From Orthonyx spaldingii (taxonomy: Eukaryota > Chordata > Aves > Passeriformes > Orthonychidae), in the NCBI GenBank assembly GCA_013397795.1, contig VZTJ01001640.1:2324844-2388843 (forward strand): DNA of 64,000 bases. Direction: 5' to 3'. The translations under genes and the position numbers were made by a program. How positions within the stretch are numbered: the stretch's first letter is position 1; every line of letters begins with the position of its first letter. Below the pieces are notes generated by a model. That model saw only the letters and a list, made by a program, of their open reading frames with translations, was not told the DNA's origin and did not search any database. This document shows positions 12,302-22,541 of this stretch, one piece after another.

Positions 12302-14619
12302 GAAAAAAATTGGGTCACATTTATTTGCTAAAAATTCAGGTCAAACAAAAGCAGTGCTGCTCAGCCAGCATATCATGGCTCATAAGGGTCCCATAACTCA
12401 ACTGTGTGTCTCACTGGCAAAGGCTAAGGCAAAACTTCATCTTCCACTGCCAGTTCTTTATTTAATCTGAAAGAAACTCTCTCACAGCCTCAAGTGAGAG
12501 GAAAACCTCACCCTAAGGAGTCAGCGTGATTTTTTTTTTTTCCTGAGACTGCAGTGGTGCTGGGGTTTCTGCTCTGGGTTGCTAATCCAGGACCTTTAAC
12601 CTCCCTTTGCATTAAGTGATGTGTTGGTGTGGTGGTTTCTTGCACAGACTCACAGCCAGGTGGATGTGTGCTGTCCATGTGATAACTTGCAGAGCTCTGT
12701 GATGAACCTCCCAGCATTTCTCACCTCATCAGCTCTCCCTTGCCCACCAGTCCACAGAGGCTCTGTGTAATCCAAGCTTCTGCACAGATTCCCACAGTTG
12801 CTATGGCTTGAAAAGCAAGAGCAAACTTTAAAAATGAGGTCCAATGCACTTCCCAGAATTATATGTAATGTCTTGTTAATTAATTTTGGCTTTTATTATT
12901 TTTATGTAACTTCTGGGGTAACTGTAGAACAAGTTATGGTTCAGTGGGGTACTGTTTTATTTCTTTTATACTCACAGGAGCTGCTCACATGTGTATTTGC
13001 AGCTTGTAAGAGACGTTCCCATGCCAAACTCCTGTTGCTTTTTAGACACAACATCTGTCACTTGCTGCCTGTACAGTTAATCACATTAACTGGTGGTCAC
13101 AATGACTGCCTCTGGCATGGGATTTCCCACAGAAAACTGTAGCAGGGGAAAGAAGTGTCTGTAAAGCTGTAAGCTGGGCACTGATCAAGGTGGAAGTGAT
13201 GTCGGTTTCTGTGAAACCACAGAGGATTACAGCAATATAAAATCGTATGTTCTTGAAAGACATCAGGTCCACAGTTCTGTGTTTTGTTGGAAATGTCCTT
13301 GAGCTGTCTGATCCCATGTGGAGGGACCAGCTCAATCCCTGCTCTCTGCTTCTGGAAAACTGGAAACATCATTAGTTCAAACTGCTGGATAATGAGTCCA
13401 GTCCACATTTGACAAGAAGAGTGTGTCCAGCTCCTTATCATGCATCCTTGTGAGTTTTCTTTGCCACTTTCCCCTCCTAATCTGGACATATCAACAGGGG
13501 TTGCTTTAAGGGAACCTCTGCATGGAGAAGGCAGGATGCAATAAACTGCGTGTGAATATGGGGAGAGTTGGTTCAAAGTACCAAGCAACATAAATTTCCC
13601 TTGCTTCCCTGTATGCCACCTATTGCCTGTAGAGAAAAGATGGAGCAGCAACTCCTTCCTCTTGTGAGCAGCACAGATTGAAGATTTTTTCAAATGGATT
13701 CCCAGAAGGAAGTGTGCCACTTTGAGAATAAAGTTTGACATATCTCTACAAGACTTTTCTTTTCTTTTTCTCCATTTCATCTTTAGAAGTCAGAAACTGT
13801 TTTATTCAAGCATTAGCTGGCACTCTACCATACTCTGGCTCCTTAGGTACAGTGTCTGCAGAACCCAATGTGAAACAAGAGCCCAGGCTGATAAGTAGAG
13901 AATACACTTGAAGTAACATCTCCTTTGTCAGACAGTGAAGGAAATACAGAAGAGAATGATCAAAATGTGTCTCTGTGTTAGTCCTGGTGCTATTTTGCTT
14001 TGGTGAACTGAAAAGTGTTCTTTGAGCAAGAAAAGGTAATGACAGCATGCACCTGACTTTTATCAGCTGTTGCATGAAGAGTGCTTCTGTCCTCAGGAAC
14101 ATCTTGCCCAATTCTCAGCATCTGGGTCCTGTGCTGGAAGTGGAAGAATTGTGGGATTCTGGAGTAAAGGTGGCTATAAGTCACTGCGGCACTTTTTGTT
14201 CTCCAGCAGACCAGCCTATCTCAAGATTTGTCCTGATTTTTTTTTTTTTTACCTTGAGCTGTAGGAAGCAAAGCACAGATCTGGTGCATCAGAGTCTGTG
14301 TGAGACTTTTAACCTTCTACCTGTTTCCCCTGACAGGGCCCTATGACAGGGGCCATGCAAGGAAAAGCAAAAGTGCTTATTGACAGGTCTAGAACTCCTG
14401 GGGACAGCAAGGGAGGAGGATGCCAGAATGAGAAGCAGAGACAGAAAGAGCCTTGAGGAAGTGGGCGTGAGGCTGTGCACTCTGCAGATTACTCTACATT
14501 GCTCTATTGGTTGTTTTTTGTTCCAGCATTTAATGTGTTCTCACCAACACTGTGAACATGAGGTTCCTTCTTCATGTGTTGGAAGAATGGGACGTGACAT
14601 TATTTCTGAGTAGAGTACA

Positions 14620-14640
14620 CCCCCCCCCTCCCGCCCCCCC
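14620..14640. repeat. C-rich tract
   Basis: Runs of eight, three and seven C interrupted by single T and G bases. It is G-rich on the minus strand with runs of 7, 3 and 8 G, so a G-quadruplex or a sequencing-difficult site is possible. Confidence 0.85.
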
Positions 14641-17423
14641 TATTTTATAGGATTTAATTTCTTTGGCTGAAACTATACCTTGGTAGACATGCTCTTGGAA
14701 TTGTGCTGGATGGTGGGAAATGATAAAAAGTACAGAAGAGTTGGTGTTTATGAAATTAAAGTAACAGCCTAATCTGTGCAGAGATAACAGGAGAATGAAA
14801 ATGTCTCTAGTTAGATATTGTTTGCAGTTCTGGTCGTGGCAGGTATGTGGGGTCATGCAACAAAACTCTTCTGTTGCAATTTACAGATCACAAATGACAA
14901 GCAGAAAAACCCCATGGTGTGAATTTAAATGTTGCTCCATTGAGCAAAATACAAAGGAGGAAAGCATTGGTGTATCATTGATTAAAAAGCTGGTGGTAAC
15001 AAAGGCTCAGAGAGCTCCAGGCTATAGCACATAAATGAGAAAAACATAAATGGGAGAGTGAAAAGTCATTCCAAAACAAGAAGATTGAAGTATTTTTGTA
15101 AGACGAAATGACTTTGCCAACCGGAATCTGATCAGGTGAACTGGAGATGTATCTGCAAAAATCCAAATTAGAGATATTAATTAAGACAGAACATTAAATA
15201 TTACTCCAGAGAATAAGTTTATTTGGAGGGTTAGAAGAAAAATAAAGCAGCAACATTCTTAATAATTGACGAAAGTGAAGTGGGGTTTCTACGCCGCAAC
15301 GTGTAACTCTGTGCGTGTTCGAAAGTGAAATTTAACTGATGTCAGGCCTGTGCTGCCACAGCAAGAGCCAGAGTGCTGTGCATGGAAATGTGCCGGGATA
15401 AAAACAGAGAGTCTAAAACACCTAATTCTAAAGGCAGATTGATACAGGAGTTTAGGCATGTGATATAATGATTTCTTCTTTCAGGCCATTGCTTTAAATT
15501 CAGCCCCTGTCATCTGTGACTGGGATGTGTTTGCCTGCAGTGGCTCTTTGACCTATTTGAGGTTAATTGGTGATTTCAATCCATCCCTCCTTATGTGATT
15601 GTTCATATCCAACTGCCCTATTTCTGGTTGGTCCCAGAGAACCACTGCTGTTTTAACCTGGCTTTTTTTAGTGCCCTTGTTTTACAGAGACATAATAGTT
15701 GCCAACTGGCATCAGACCAGGGGCACATCTGGTCTGCAACTGGTGAAGAGCAGCTGGGTTCTGCTGCCGTGGGGAAATGGGCAGGGAGGAGAGAGATCTC
15801 ATGTCTGCGGATGAGACGTGACTCTTGCCCCTAGGATTCCTGTAAAATGAGACTTAGACAAACATGCCAGCTACGTGCTCAGTCCAGATGCAAGTGTGCA
15901 GGAGCAGAAAGGGGTTGTGTTTGCTGTTGCTGTTGTTTGCAGTTGTATCTGTAGCATCTTAGAGCTGTGAACCGGGGCCCTGCTGTGTTAGGCTATGTGC
16001 AAACTTGGAACAGAAGGGCTGTTTCTTCCCCAAGGAACTCACAACTTCTGGGTACAGCACGAGAGCACAGATGGGAGGGGGGGACATTCAAAAAGAAGAG
16101 AAAGGATATTTGCCAGTACTAATCAACAAAATACTCATAAATTATCGCCTGTCATTTCCATATTCTTACAGGCATCACAAAAAATAGGAGGTTAATGCGG
16201 AATTTGAAGGATATCTGTAATATCCTTGTGAGTCTGAGATGAGTCTCAGAGAGGTTTGCTTGAAAATCCACCAAGCCTGTGATGGAGCTGGTGTTGTGTG
16301 AGAAAACAACTGACCTATTACCCCTGAATAAGACAAGTCTGACAGTATAAAGGCAGACAATAGAATGCCCTGGTATAAATGGGAAGGACTGGAAGCCATG
16401 AAGAGAGAGTGCCTTTGTCACCTAAAGCACAATTGCTCAGTCTCACAAGGATGTTGGGTCCTGTATTGTTGGCATATGAGCCTATACCAGCAGGTTGAGA
16501 GGTGCTAATACCCTTTTTTTGTATTTAAAGATGGCAGTTGTGATGATTTGTTATTTATTTGAGGTTTTTTTCCCTTCGGTGAGACCTTGCTGAGGGCATT
16601 CCCCAGGCCATCAATATTTGGCCAAGGAGTATGACCAACACTGGTGCAGAGGGTGTCCCTTTCCATGGCAGCCTGCATCATGTGTGCTGCAGGACCCAAG
16701 CTCCCTGCTGTTAATATTCACTTTCCATTGATTCTCACTTGAAGCCTTGAGTTGTTTGGAATGCCGTACTATGGCAAAAGAGAGAGGCACTTTTTACACT
16801 TTATTGCCTGAGCTCTGCACAGTGGAGGCATTTGAGCTCCTGTGAGAAGCCCACTCAGGGTGCTGGGCAGTGGCAGGAACTCCCACCGTGGCCCAGAAGT
16901 GGCTGGGATCATGGCAGAAGGAAAGGCAAGAGCACATCTGCTTGGGTGCATGGGCAGAGTTTGCTCACACAACAACTCTCGTGTTTTGCTTGGAGGACCC
17001 TTTTGGCTCTCGGGATGTGCTGCTGTTCCATTTTTGTTTTGATAACTGGAGTCGAGGGCAACCAGGGTTTGGGTGTGTTTGTTTTTTTTTTTTTTTAATT
17101 GGAGAAATCCAAATAAAACTCGATAAATGAACCCCAGATGTGGGCTACATTCTAGAAGGTCTAAAGAAGGGGAAGAGGCCACAGAGAGGATGGCCATGGT
17201 TTCTGGGAACTCGCTACATGACTCAGGGCCAGGGATCAGAACACTTGACATTTGTAAAGCCTAAATCTGATAACACTTGAAATTACTGTAACTGACAAGA
17301 TTTTTTCACCTTTGTTTTGGTGAGCCCAAAGTCTTTTTTTAACCCAGATTTGCCCTGACTTGCATTGTCATGGAGTCATGGAGGTCATTGCAGCTTATAG
17401 AAGCCAGATATTTCTACTGCCCC

Positions 17424-17424
<1 letters not shown>

Positions 17425-17464
<40 letters not shown>
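17425..17464. repeat. A40 homopolymer with a nearby ambiguous base
   Basis: Forty consecutive A after CCCC, followed at 17486 by the only N noticed in the window, itself just after an A7 run. Such a long pure homopolymer beside an N suggests a consensus-quality problem or length heterogeneity. It could also be the tail of a retroposon, but no source gene is recognisable beside it. Confidence 0.85.
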
Positions 17465-17466
<2 letters not shown>

Positions 17467-18240
17467 CTTTTTACCCAAAAAAACANGGTCTTTGGACTCA
17501 AAAAAATCCCATTTGTTCAGGCTGATGGAGAGATGACCATGGAGCAGTTTATAATAAGTACTGAGATCTGTTGAAACTGCACTCAACAGCATTAAAGGCA
17601 ATGTTCTGCTCCCACTGGAGGTCAGTAGTGAAATGTTTTATCTGTTAAAGACAGTGGGGACATCTCTGCTGAATGTGACAAGCAGCTGAGCTTACCATTT
17701 TCCTGTCAGCTTCTGATTAAAGTTAAATTACTTCAAACTTGAATTAACAAAATCATTTTGTCTTCCGTCTGCCGATCTCTTTCATTTTAAATTTTGAGTT
17801 TTATTTTATTCAAAGCCACATTATATTTCTTCACTAGTATGTATAATTAATTAGGAATCTCAAGAAAGCAACCAACTCCCAAGGGAATTCCTGTGAAATT
17901 GTTTGGTGTTTCCTCTGTGGCTCTCACACTTTCTGTTTGACTTTTGGGGTTTTTTGGGTGTTTTTATTTTTTCCCTAAGGAATATGTTCCCCTATATGAA
18001 ATAATTTTTATTTTATTATTCCTTCCTCCCCTTCATGCAATTTCTTTAAGTGCATGTTCCATTCCATCTCAGCAGGACTTGCATGATTCCAGTCACAGTG
18101 CATTTTCAAAAGTCTTTTTTTTTTTAATGGCACCCTTGAAATACCTGCTCATTTCATCTTTCTCATCATATTAGTTGGCCACCTCTAGCAGACAAGAAGT
18201 CTAGAGTTCTAAAAGAATAAAAAACCTACTGTTTCATGTG

Positions 18241-18350
18241 GGAAAAACAAAAAAGCCATACACATACACAGAACCCAACCAACAACCAACAGACCAAAAT
18301 TTAAAAAAAAAAACCCAAAACCTGCCCAAAAAGCCCCCGAAGCCTAAACC
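18241..18350. repeat. A/C-rich low-complexity block
   Basis: Repeated short A runs and CCAACC/AACCC elements with an A11 run, almost free of G and T. It has no clear unit length. Probably a degenerate simple repeat. Confidence 0.6.
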
Positions 18351-19189
18351 TGAACTCTTACTCTAAATCCAATAGTACTTGTTGCTCCCTTTTGGGGGGA
18401 TATCCTGTTGGAGCATATTCTGCTTGTTGGAAAGTGCTCACCAAGAAAGGAGTCTATGTATTCCCAAGGCTGCCACTGCAGGACCAGCTTTGCAGCAACT
18501 CTGCTGTGGGCCAGGCAACTGCCAGCTCCTGCTCACCTCTAACCACCCCAAAGAGGATTTAAAGTGCTCACTGAATTTACAAACAATCACAAAATTTGGG
18601 GCTTTTCCTGCTTTGCTCATGCAAGCACAGATTTTCTCTAGCAAATGAATGATACTGTATGTCTGCATGCAAAATACCCTGGCTCTGGGTAATTAGTGCA
18701 CCTTTGTAATTGATGGCTGTAGAGGTCAGCCTACTCCTCATGCCCAAAGACAGTTTTATTTGGTGCAGTAGTTTTCCTGATGCCCTGACTGTGGATACGT
18801 TTAAGCCTTGAGGTCTTTTTAGAAGGTCTGTTGCTGCCTGATCAAGGTGTCTGACAGTAGTGAATGAAAGAAGGGACTCAGGGATTAGAAAAACAAGAAT
18901 ATGAACAGCAACATGACAGGGGCTGGCAGGAAAGAAAAGAAAGTGATGCTGTCAGAGTGGGTGTTGTTTGGCACTGGAATGTGGAAGCTAGCCAGAATAA
19001 AAATTGTCTCTCTTAAACAAGAGCTTCACCAGTAAAAACACAAAAAAGACACCTCAAAGCCACCCCAAGGCCTCATCAAAACCTGGTGAAGAATTGCATT
19101 TTCAAGGCAGAAGCCAAATCTTTCCTTGCCTCATGATATACTGCTGAACTAAAGGGCCTGCTGGCTGACACACGTGAAAACTGAGAAAG

Positions 19190-19584
19190 TCTAATGTCGC
19201 TGTCGAGCCGATGTCGAAACAAAGGGGCACATGAGATGAGAATGCCGAGAAAAGAGTTATTTATTTAAATGCAGTTTTTATATACAAAATGAGCACTCAC
19301 TGGGATTGGCCACAGCCATCCACCCCCCGGAACTGAAACCGTTTGACCGCCTGTTCCCAAAGCAGCTCTGAACACCTTATCTTGTTTATCAAACTTGTTA
19401 CAAACAGGAACATTTTCTGGTGAGAAAGAGTCTGTGCTGTCACAGTCTAAAACAGCATTCAGCCCTTTACCTGGGTCAGAACAGAGCCGGCATCTGAGTT
19501 AGCAGAACAAACATGCTCTGCCAGCCCTGATTGCTGTGGCTGAAAGGGGGAAATAGAGCAGAGCCAGAAACAAGGGTCGTTACA
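19190..19584 (-). mobile_element. Solo LTR of an endogenous retrovirus (LTR-like)
   Basis: Read on the minus strand, the element starts TGTAACGACCC at 19584 and ends GCGACA at 19195, or runs five bases further to 19190. It carries the order expected of an LTR: a U3-like body, a TATA box (GTATATAAAA, about 19275-19290), a polyadenylation motif (AAATAAATAA, about 19256-19268), then a U5-like CTCTTTTCTCGGCATTCTC. GAAAG lies directly outside both ends if the left edge is 19190 (19185-19189 and 19585-19589), a possible 5 bp target duplication. With the canonical CA end at 19195 no duplication remains. No internal gag/pol sequence or second LTR is seen nearby, so it is solo. CpG content is higher than its flanks. 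The family cannot be named without a library. Confidence 0.68.
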
Positions 19585-21458
19585 GAAAGAAAACCTGCTC
19601 CTTCCCAGCCTCTGTCACTCAGTGGCAGAAAGTGACACTCATTTTCCTACACCACCTCTTGGTTTATAGAGGTCCTGTATTGCAAGATGTGAGTGTACCA
19701 GCAGTGGCTCTACAGGACAGAAAATAAATGGCATGAGGAAATGCGTAAGAAAATAGCTAGTTCTCTTCAGGAAAGTGAGAACAATGAAATGCACACTTCC
19801 TACTTTAAGGGAGTTACAAAAAGCAAATATCAGGGAATGTTCCAGCAATTCCAGCTCGACTTTTCAATTGCTGGCTGATCACTTTGAAGCAATTCAGAGG
19901 GAGACAAGCATTTTCCTTGCTTAGTATTTCATGAGATTTCTCAGCCTATTCCATGGTAGAACACAAACAGGTGATTTCAAATCGAACAGACTCCGGCAGT
20001 TTTTCCTTCTCGCACAATTCTGGGTAGGAAGCGAGCAATGAGCCATTAAATTACACATCTTCAGATGTGCCCTTATGCTATGCAAAACTGTAATCAGACC
20101 TCAGTCAGTCTTAATGGCTCCGGTGCCTGTGTTGGCAGCCTCCCGTAATCCATCACCTCACAGTTCCCTCTCAAAAATGTGTGTTTTAGGCATTCTCCAG
20201 ATAACTTCACCATGTCTGCCTAGGAGAAGGAAACGCTGGTGTGACAAGATAATCACCACTCAGCGATGAGCAGTTGCTGTTATGCTAAAACACTGTTCTG
20301 CAGAGTCTGTGGTGAGCCTCTTGCAGTCATTAGTTACAGGACTGTGTCTGTGAAGATGGGTGAAGAGCTTGTAATGAAGACAGAAGCTATTCTCAAACTC
20401 GGGGGTATTTTGTCCCTATTAAGCTGAGGTTCTGCCCAGCAAATCACAGGGACTTTTCAGCAGAGACCATGTGCTGTTCTGAGAGCAGTGAAGGACCAGG
20501 ACTCTTTCACAGCATCTCTTGATGCTAATGTCTCAGACCTACTATATGCCAGTGAGAGCACTTAAGCCTGCATTTTGTCATTGAAAGTAATTTCAAATCT
20601 CAGTGTTCACCGATAGTAGATAAAGAGTTTTTATTGCTTCCAGAAGTCTGCTTGATAGCGTAATTGTGGAAAAAGCAAAGGAGATATGGTTTGTCAATAC
20701 CACCAACTGTGTAGACAGAGAATCAGTGCTTTTCTGATTTATTACTGTTATTTTGAAGAGATTTCTTCTCACTTTGCCTTTTGTCCCATTGCCTCGTCCA
20801 CACTTGCAGTTCCCCCATGTTCTGCTCCTTACTTTGAGTCTGACTCTTGGAAGCTCAAGGAGGTAAAACAGTGCTTTCCAATGGCTGAACAAGTAATTTG
20901 TGAGTCTACACAGTGAATTGTGGGAGGTTTCATAGTTTGAAGCATTAGAGCTAAAGTCGGGATCCTTGTGCTTGAAGACAGCTGTCTCAGCTGGAGCCCA
21001 GGACCACATTAACGCAGAATTGTTGCTGTTTGTGCAGCTCTTGGGTGGGCTGTAGGGTATGATCTGTTGTTTTCTGGTCACTTCAAGCAGTCTTCATTCA
21101 CTACTAACTGACATGTGAGTTTAAATGTAGCAGGGCTGAGCTGTGTTGGGACCTCAGGCTTGTTTCTCAGCTGTGCTGAACCTCTGTCTATGGGAGCACT
21201 GAATCCTGGGGTTAGCCAGGGTCTGGCCAGAGCTCCTCTCAGTCAGCTGAAGCGTACCCTGAAGGGACACTTAAGCAGAGCAGCTGGAGCACATTTTCAG
21301 AGTCTCTGGTCCTCCCTTGTGAGCAGATCCTTACTGCAAACCTGCCTCTTGGAAAGTGTCAGATGTCCTCTTTGACTCCAGGGAGAAGCTGTTTCTGTGG
21401 AGGATGGATGCTGAGAGTAGGCAAAAGTGACAACTATAAATGCCCTCTTCAAGTGCAG

Positions 21459-21557
21459 GATAAATTTCAAGAGCTTTTTGCAAACAAGATTGGAAAAGGA
21501 AGCTGCAGAATCAATGAAATATTTCACACATTCGGTCCTGTGGGCTTTGAAAAGGAG
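21459..21557 (+). other. Exon-like segment, 99 bp, possible cassette exon
   Basis: A pyrimidine-containing acceptor (CCCTCTTCAAGTGCAG) and a good donor (GAG|GTGAGATC) bound a 33-codon-equivalent segment. Two frames are open. One is phase 0-0, starting D-K-F-Q-E-L-F-A-N-K and including R-I-N-E-I-F-H-T-F-G-P-V-G-F. The other is phase 2-2 and would fit between 10003 and 60774 without disturbing the frame. Having two open frames lowers the coding evidence. The segment is listed because its length is a multiple of three and it lies in the giant presumed intron. Confidence 0.22.
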
Positions 21558-21943
21558 GTGAGATCCCTGATTATATCAGCAAACAAAAAAACCCCTACCA
21601 TCCTGATAATTCTTTAAAGCTTTAGTTGTTGGCTGTACAAAAAAAGGGTTTCTGATTAGTGGTCCACCTGTAGCAGAGGAAGGAGGAGAGGGAGCTGCTG
21701 AAAGGTGTGCAGAATTTGGCACAACAAAGAATTTTAATTGATTTCTATTGCTCCCTTAGGCCAAGGGTGCTTCACGTAAGGTCGATGCAAGGGGACATGC
21801 ATTGGCAGCTGGAATATTTGTCTCTCCTCTGATGAAAGCCAGGATCCAGCACTGTCAGTTCAGTTGATATTAGACTCGCTGGGTCTGTAGATCCACGTGT
21901 CATATTGTCGATGGTCATTGACTTGCAATGTCCAGTTGTTGGC

Positions 21944-21951
21944 TATAAATA
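21944..21951 (+). promoter_or_regulatory. TATA-box-like sequence (uncertain)
   Basis: TATAAATA in GGCTATAAATAAGGGAGG, with a pyrimidine-containing CTCAGGCTTAG about 30 bp downstream that could serve as an initiator. CpG density in 21770-22030 is slightly raised. No associated reading frame starts nearby, so this is a weak promoter candidate. Confidence 0.15.
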
Positions 21952-22478
21952 AGGGAGGTGGAAGTGGGGGGAGTTCTCAGGCTTAGTGGAGATTGACTCG
22001 AAATATCCTGCTCCAGTTGCCTCGAGTCTGTACACAACAGATTCTATCAGCTATGGAAACAGAGATGAAATTACCTCCAAGAACTCAAAGGTTATGTGTT
22101 TGCACTGATGACATCATCCTAAATGATTCCCAGTGGCCTCATTATTGGGACTGAGACAGCTCGTGCTGAGTTTGCCTGAACTTGGGTTAGTTCAGTCAGG
22201 GCAGAGTGGAGCCAAACTTCTCCAGCTGGGTGAAGGAGCGGAGAGGCGGAGAGCTGCAGCTGGGATGTAGGATGTGCCTACTGCTCCTTTCATGGCTGAG
22301 CTCTTACAGCCTTATGTGAAGTGAGGACTAAAAGTAAAGTGCCCATCAGGGTGAGGGCTGGCTCGAATCGGCAGTACCAGCAGGGAGGTGTTCCACTGAG
22401 AAAGAACAGTAACGGCTCGTGTGAAAATAATACTGCTATCTGGCTCTTTTAAAAATTCACCCTGCCTCTGTCCTTTAG

Positions 22479-22541
22479 AGTGATGCCTGGAGCTGAGCTG
22501 AACACTAATGCATTCCAAAACTGGAAGCAATCATGCCTCAG
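22479..22541 (+). other. Exon-like segment, 63 bp, possible cassette exon
   Basis: A strong acceptor (CCTGCCTCTGTCCTTTAG) and a donor CAG|GTAACA flank 63 bp. Two frames are closed by stops. The single open frame starts with one base and ends with two (phase 2-2), so it could be inserted between 10003 and 60774 without shifting the frame. It encodes V-M-P-G-A-E-L-N-T-N-A-F-Q-N-W-K-Q-S-C-L. It is too short to trust on composition. Confidence 0.2.

Larger units (their letters stand above)
10004..19189 (+). other. Presumed intron, first part; no gene supported
   Basis: CpG-poor unique sequence. Notable items are an A16 tract (12286-12301), a C-rich tract (14620-14640), a small CpG-containing block with two GAAAGTGAA motifs (15271-15330), an A40 tract with one N nearby (17425-17486), and an A/C-rich block at 18241-18350. 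The 227-codon minus-strand frame at 13097-13780 shows no recognisable domain and no CpG enrichment, so I leave it uncalled. Confidence 0.55.

Noticed and set aside
13097..13780. 227-codon minus-strand open frame
   Set aside because: Longest frame in the window, but without recognisable domains, CpG enrichment or splice context. A chance frame of this size is plausible in 64 kb of six-frame translation.
20819..20869. Short segment with acceptor CACTTGCAG and donor GAG|GTAAAA
   Set aside because: Phase 1-0 does not fit the chain; 51 bp is too short to judge and a long antisense frame covers it.
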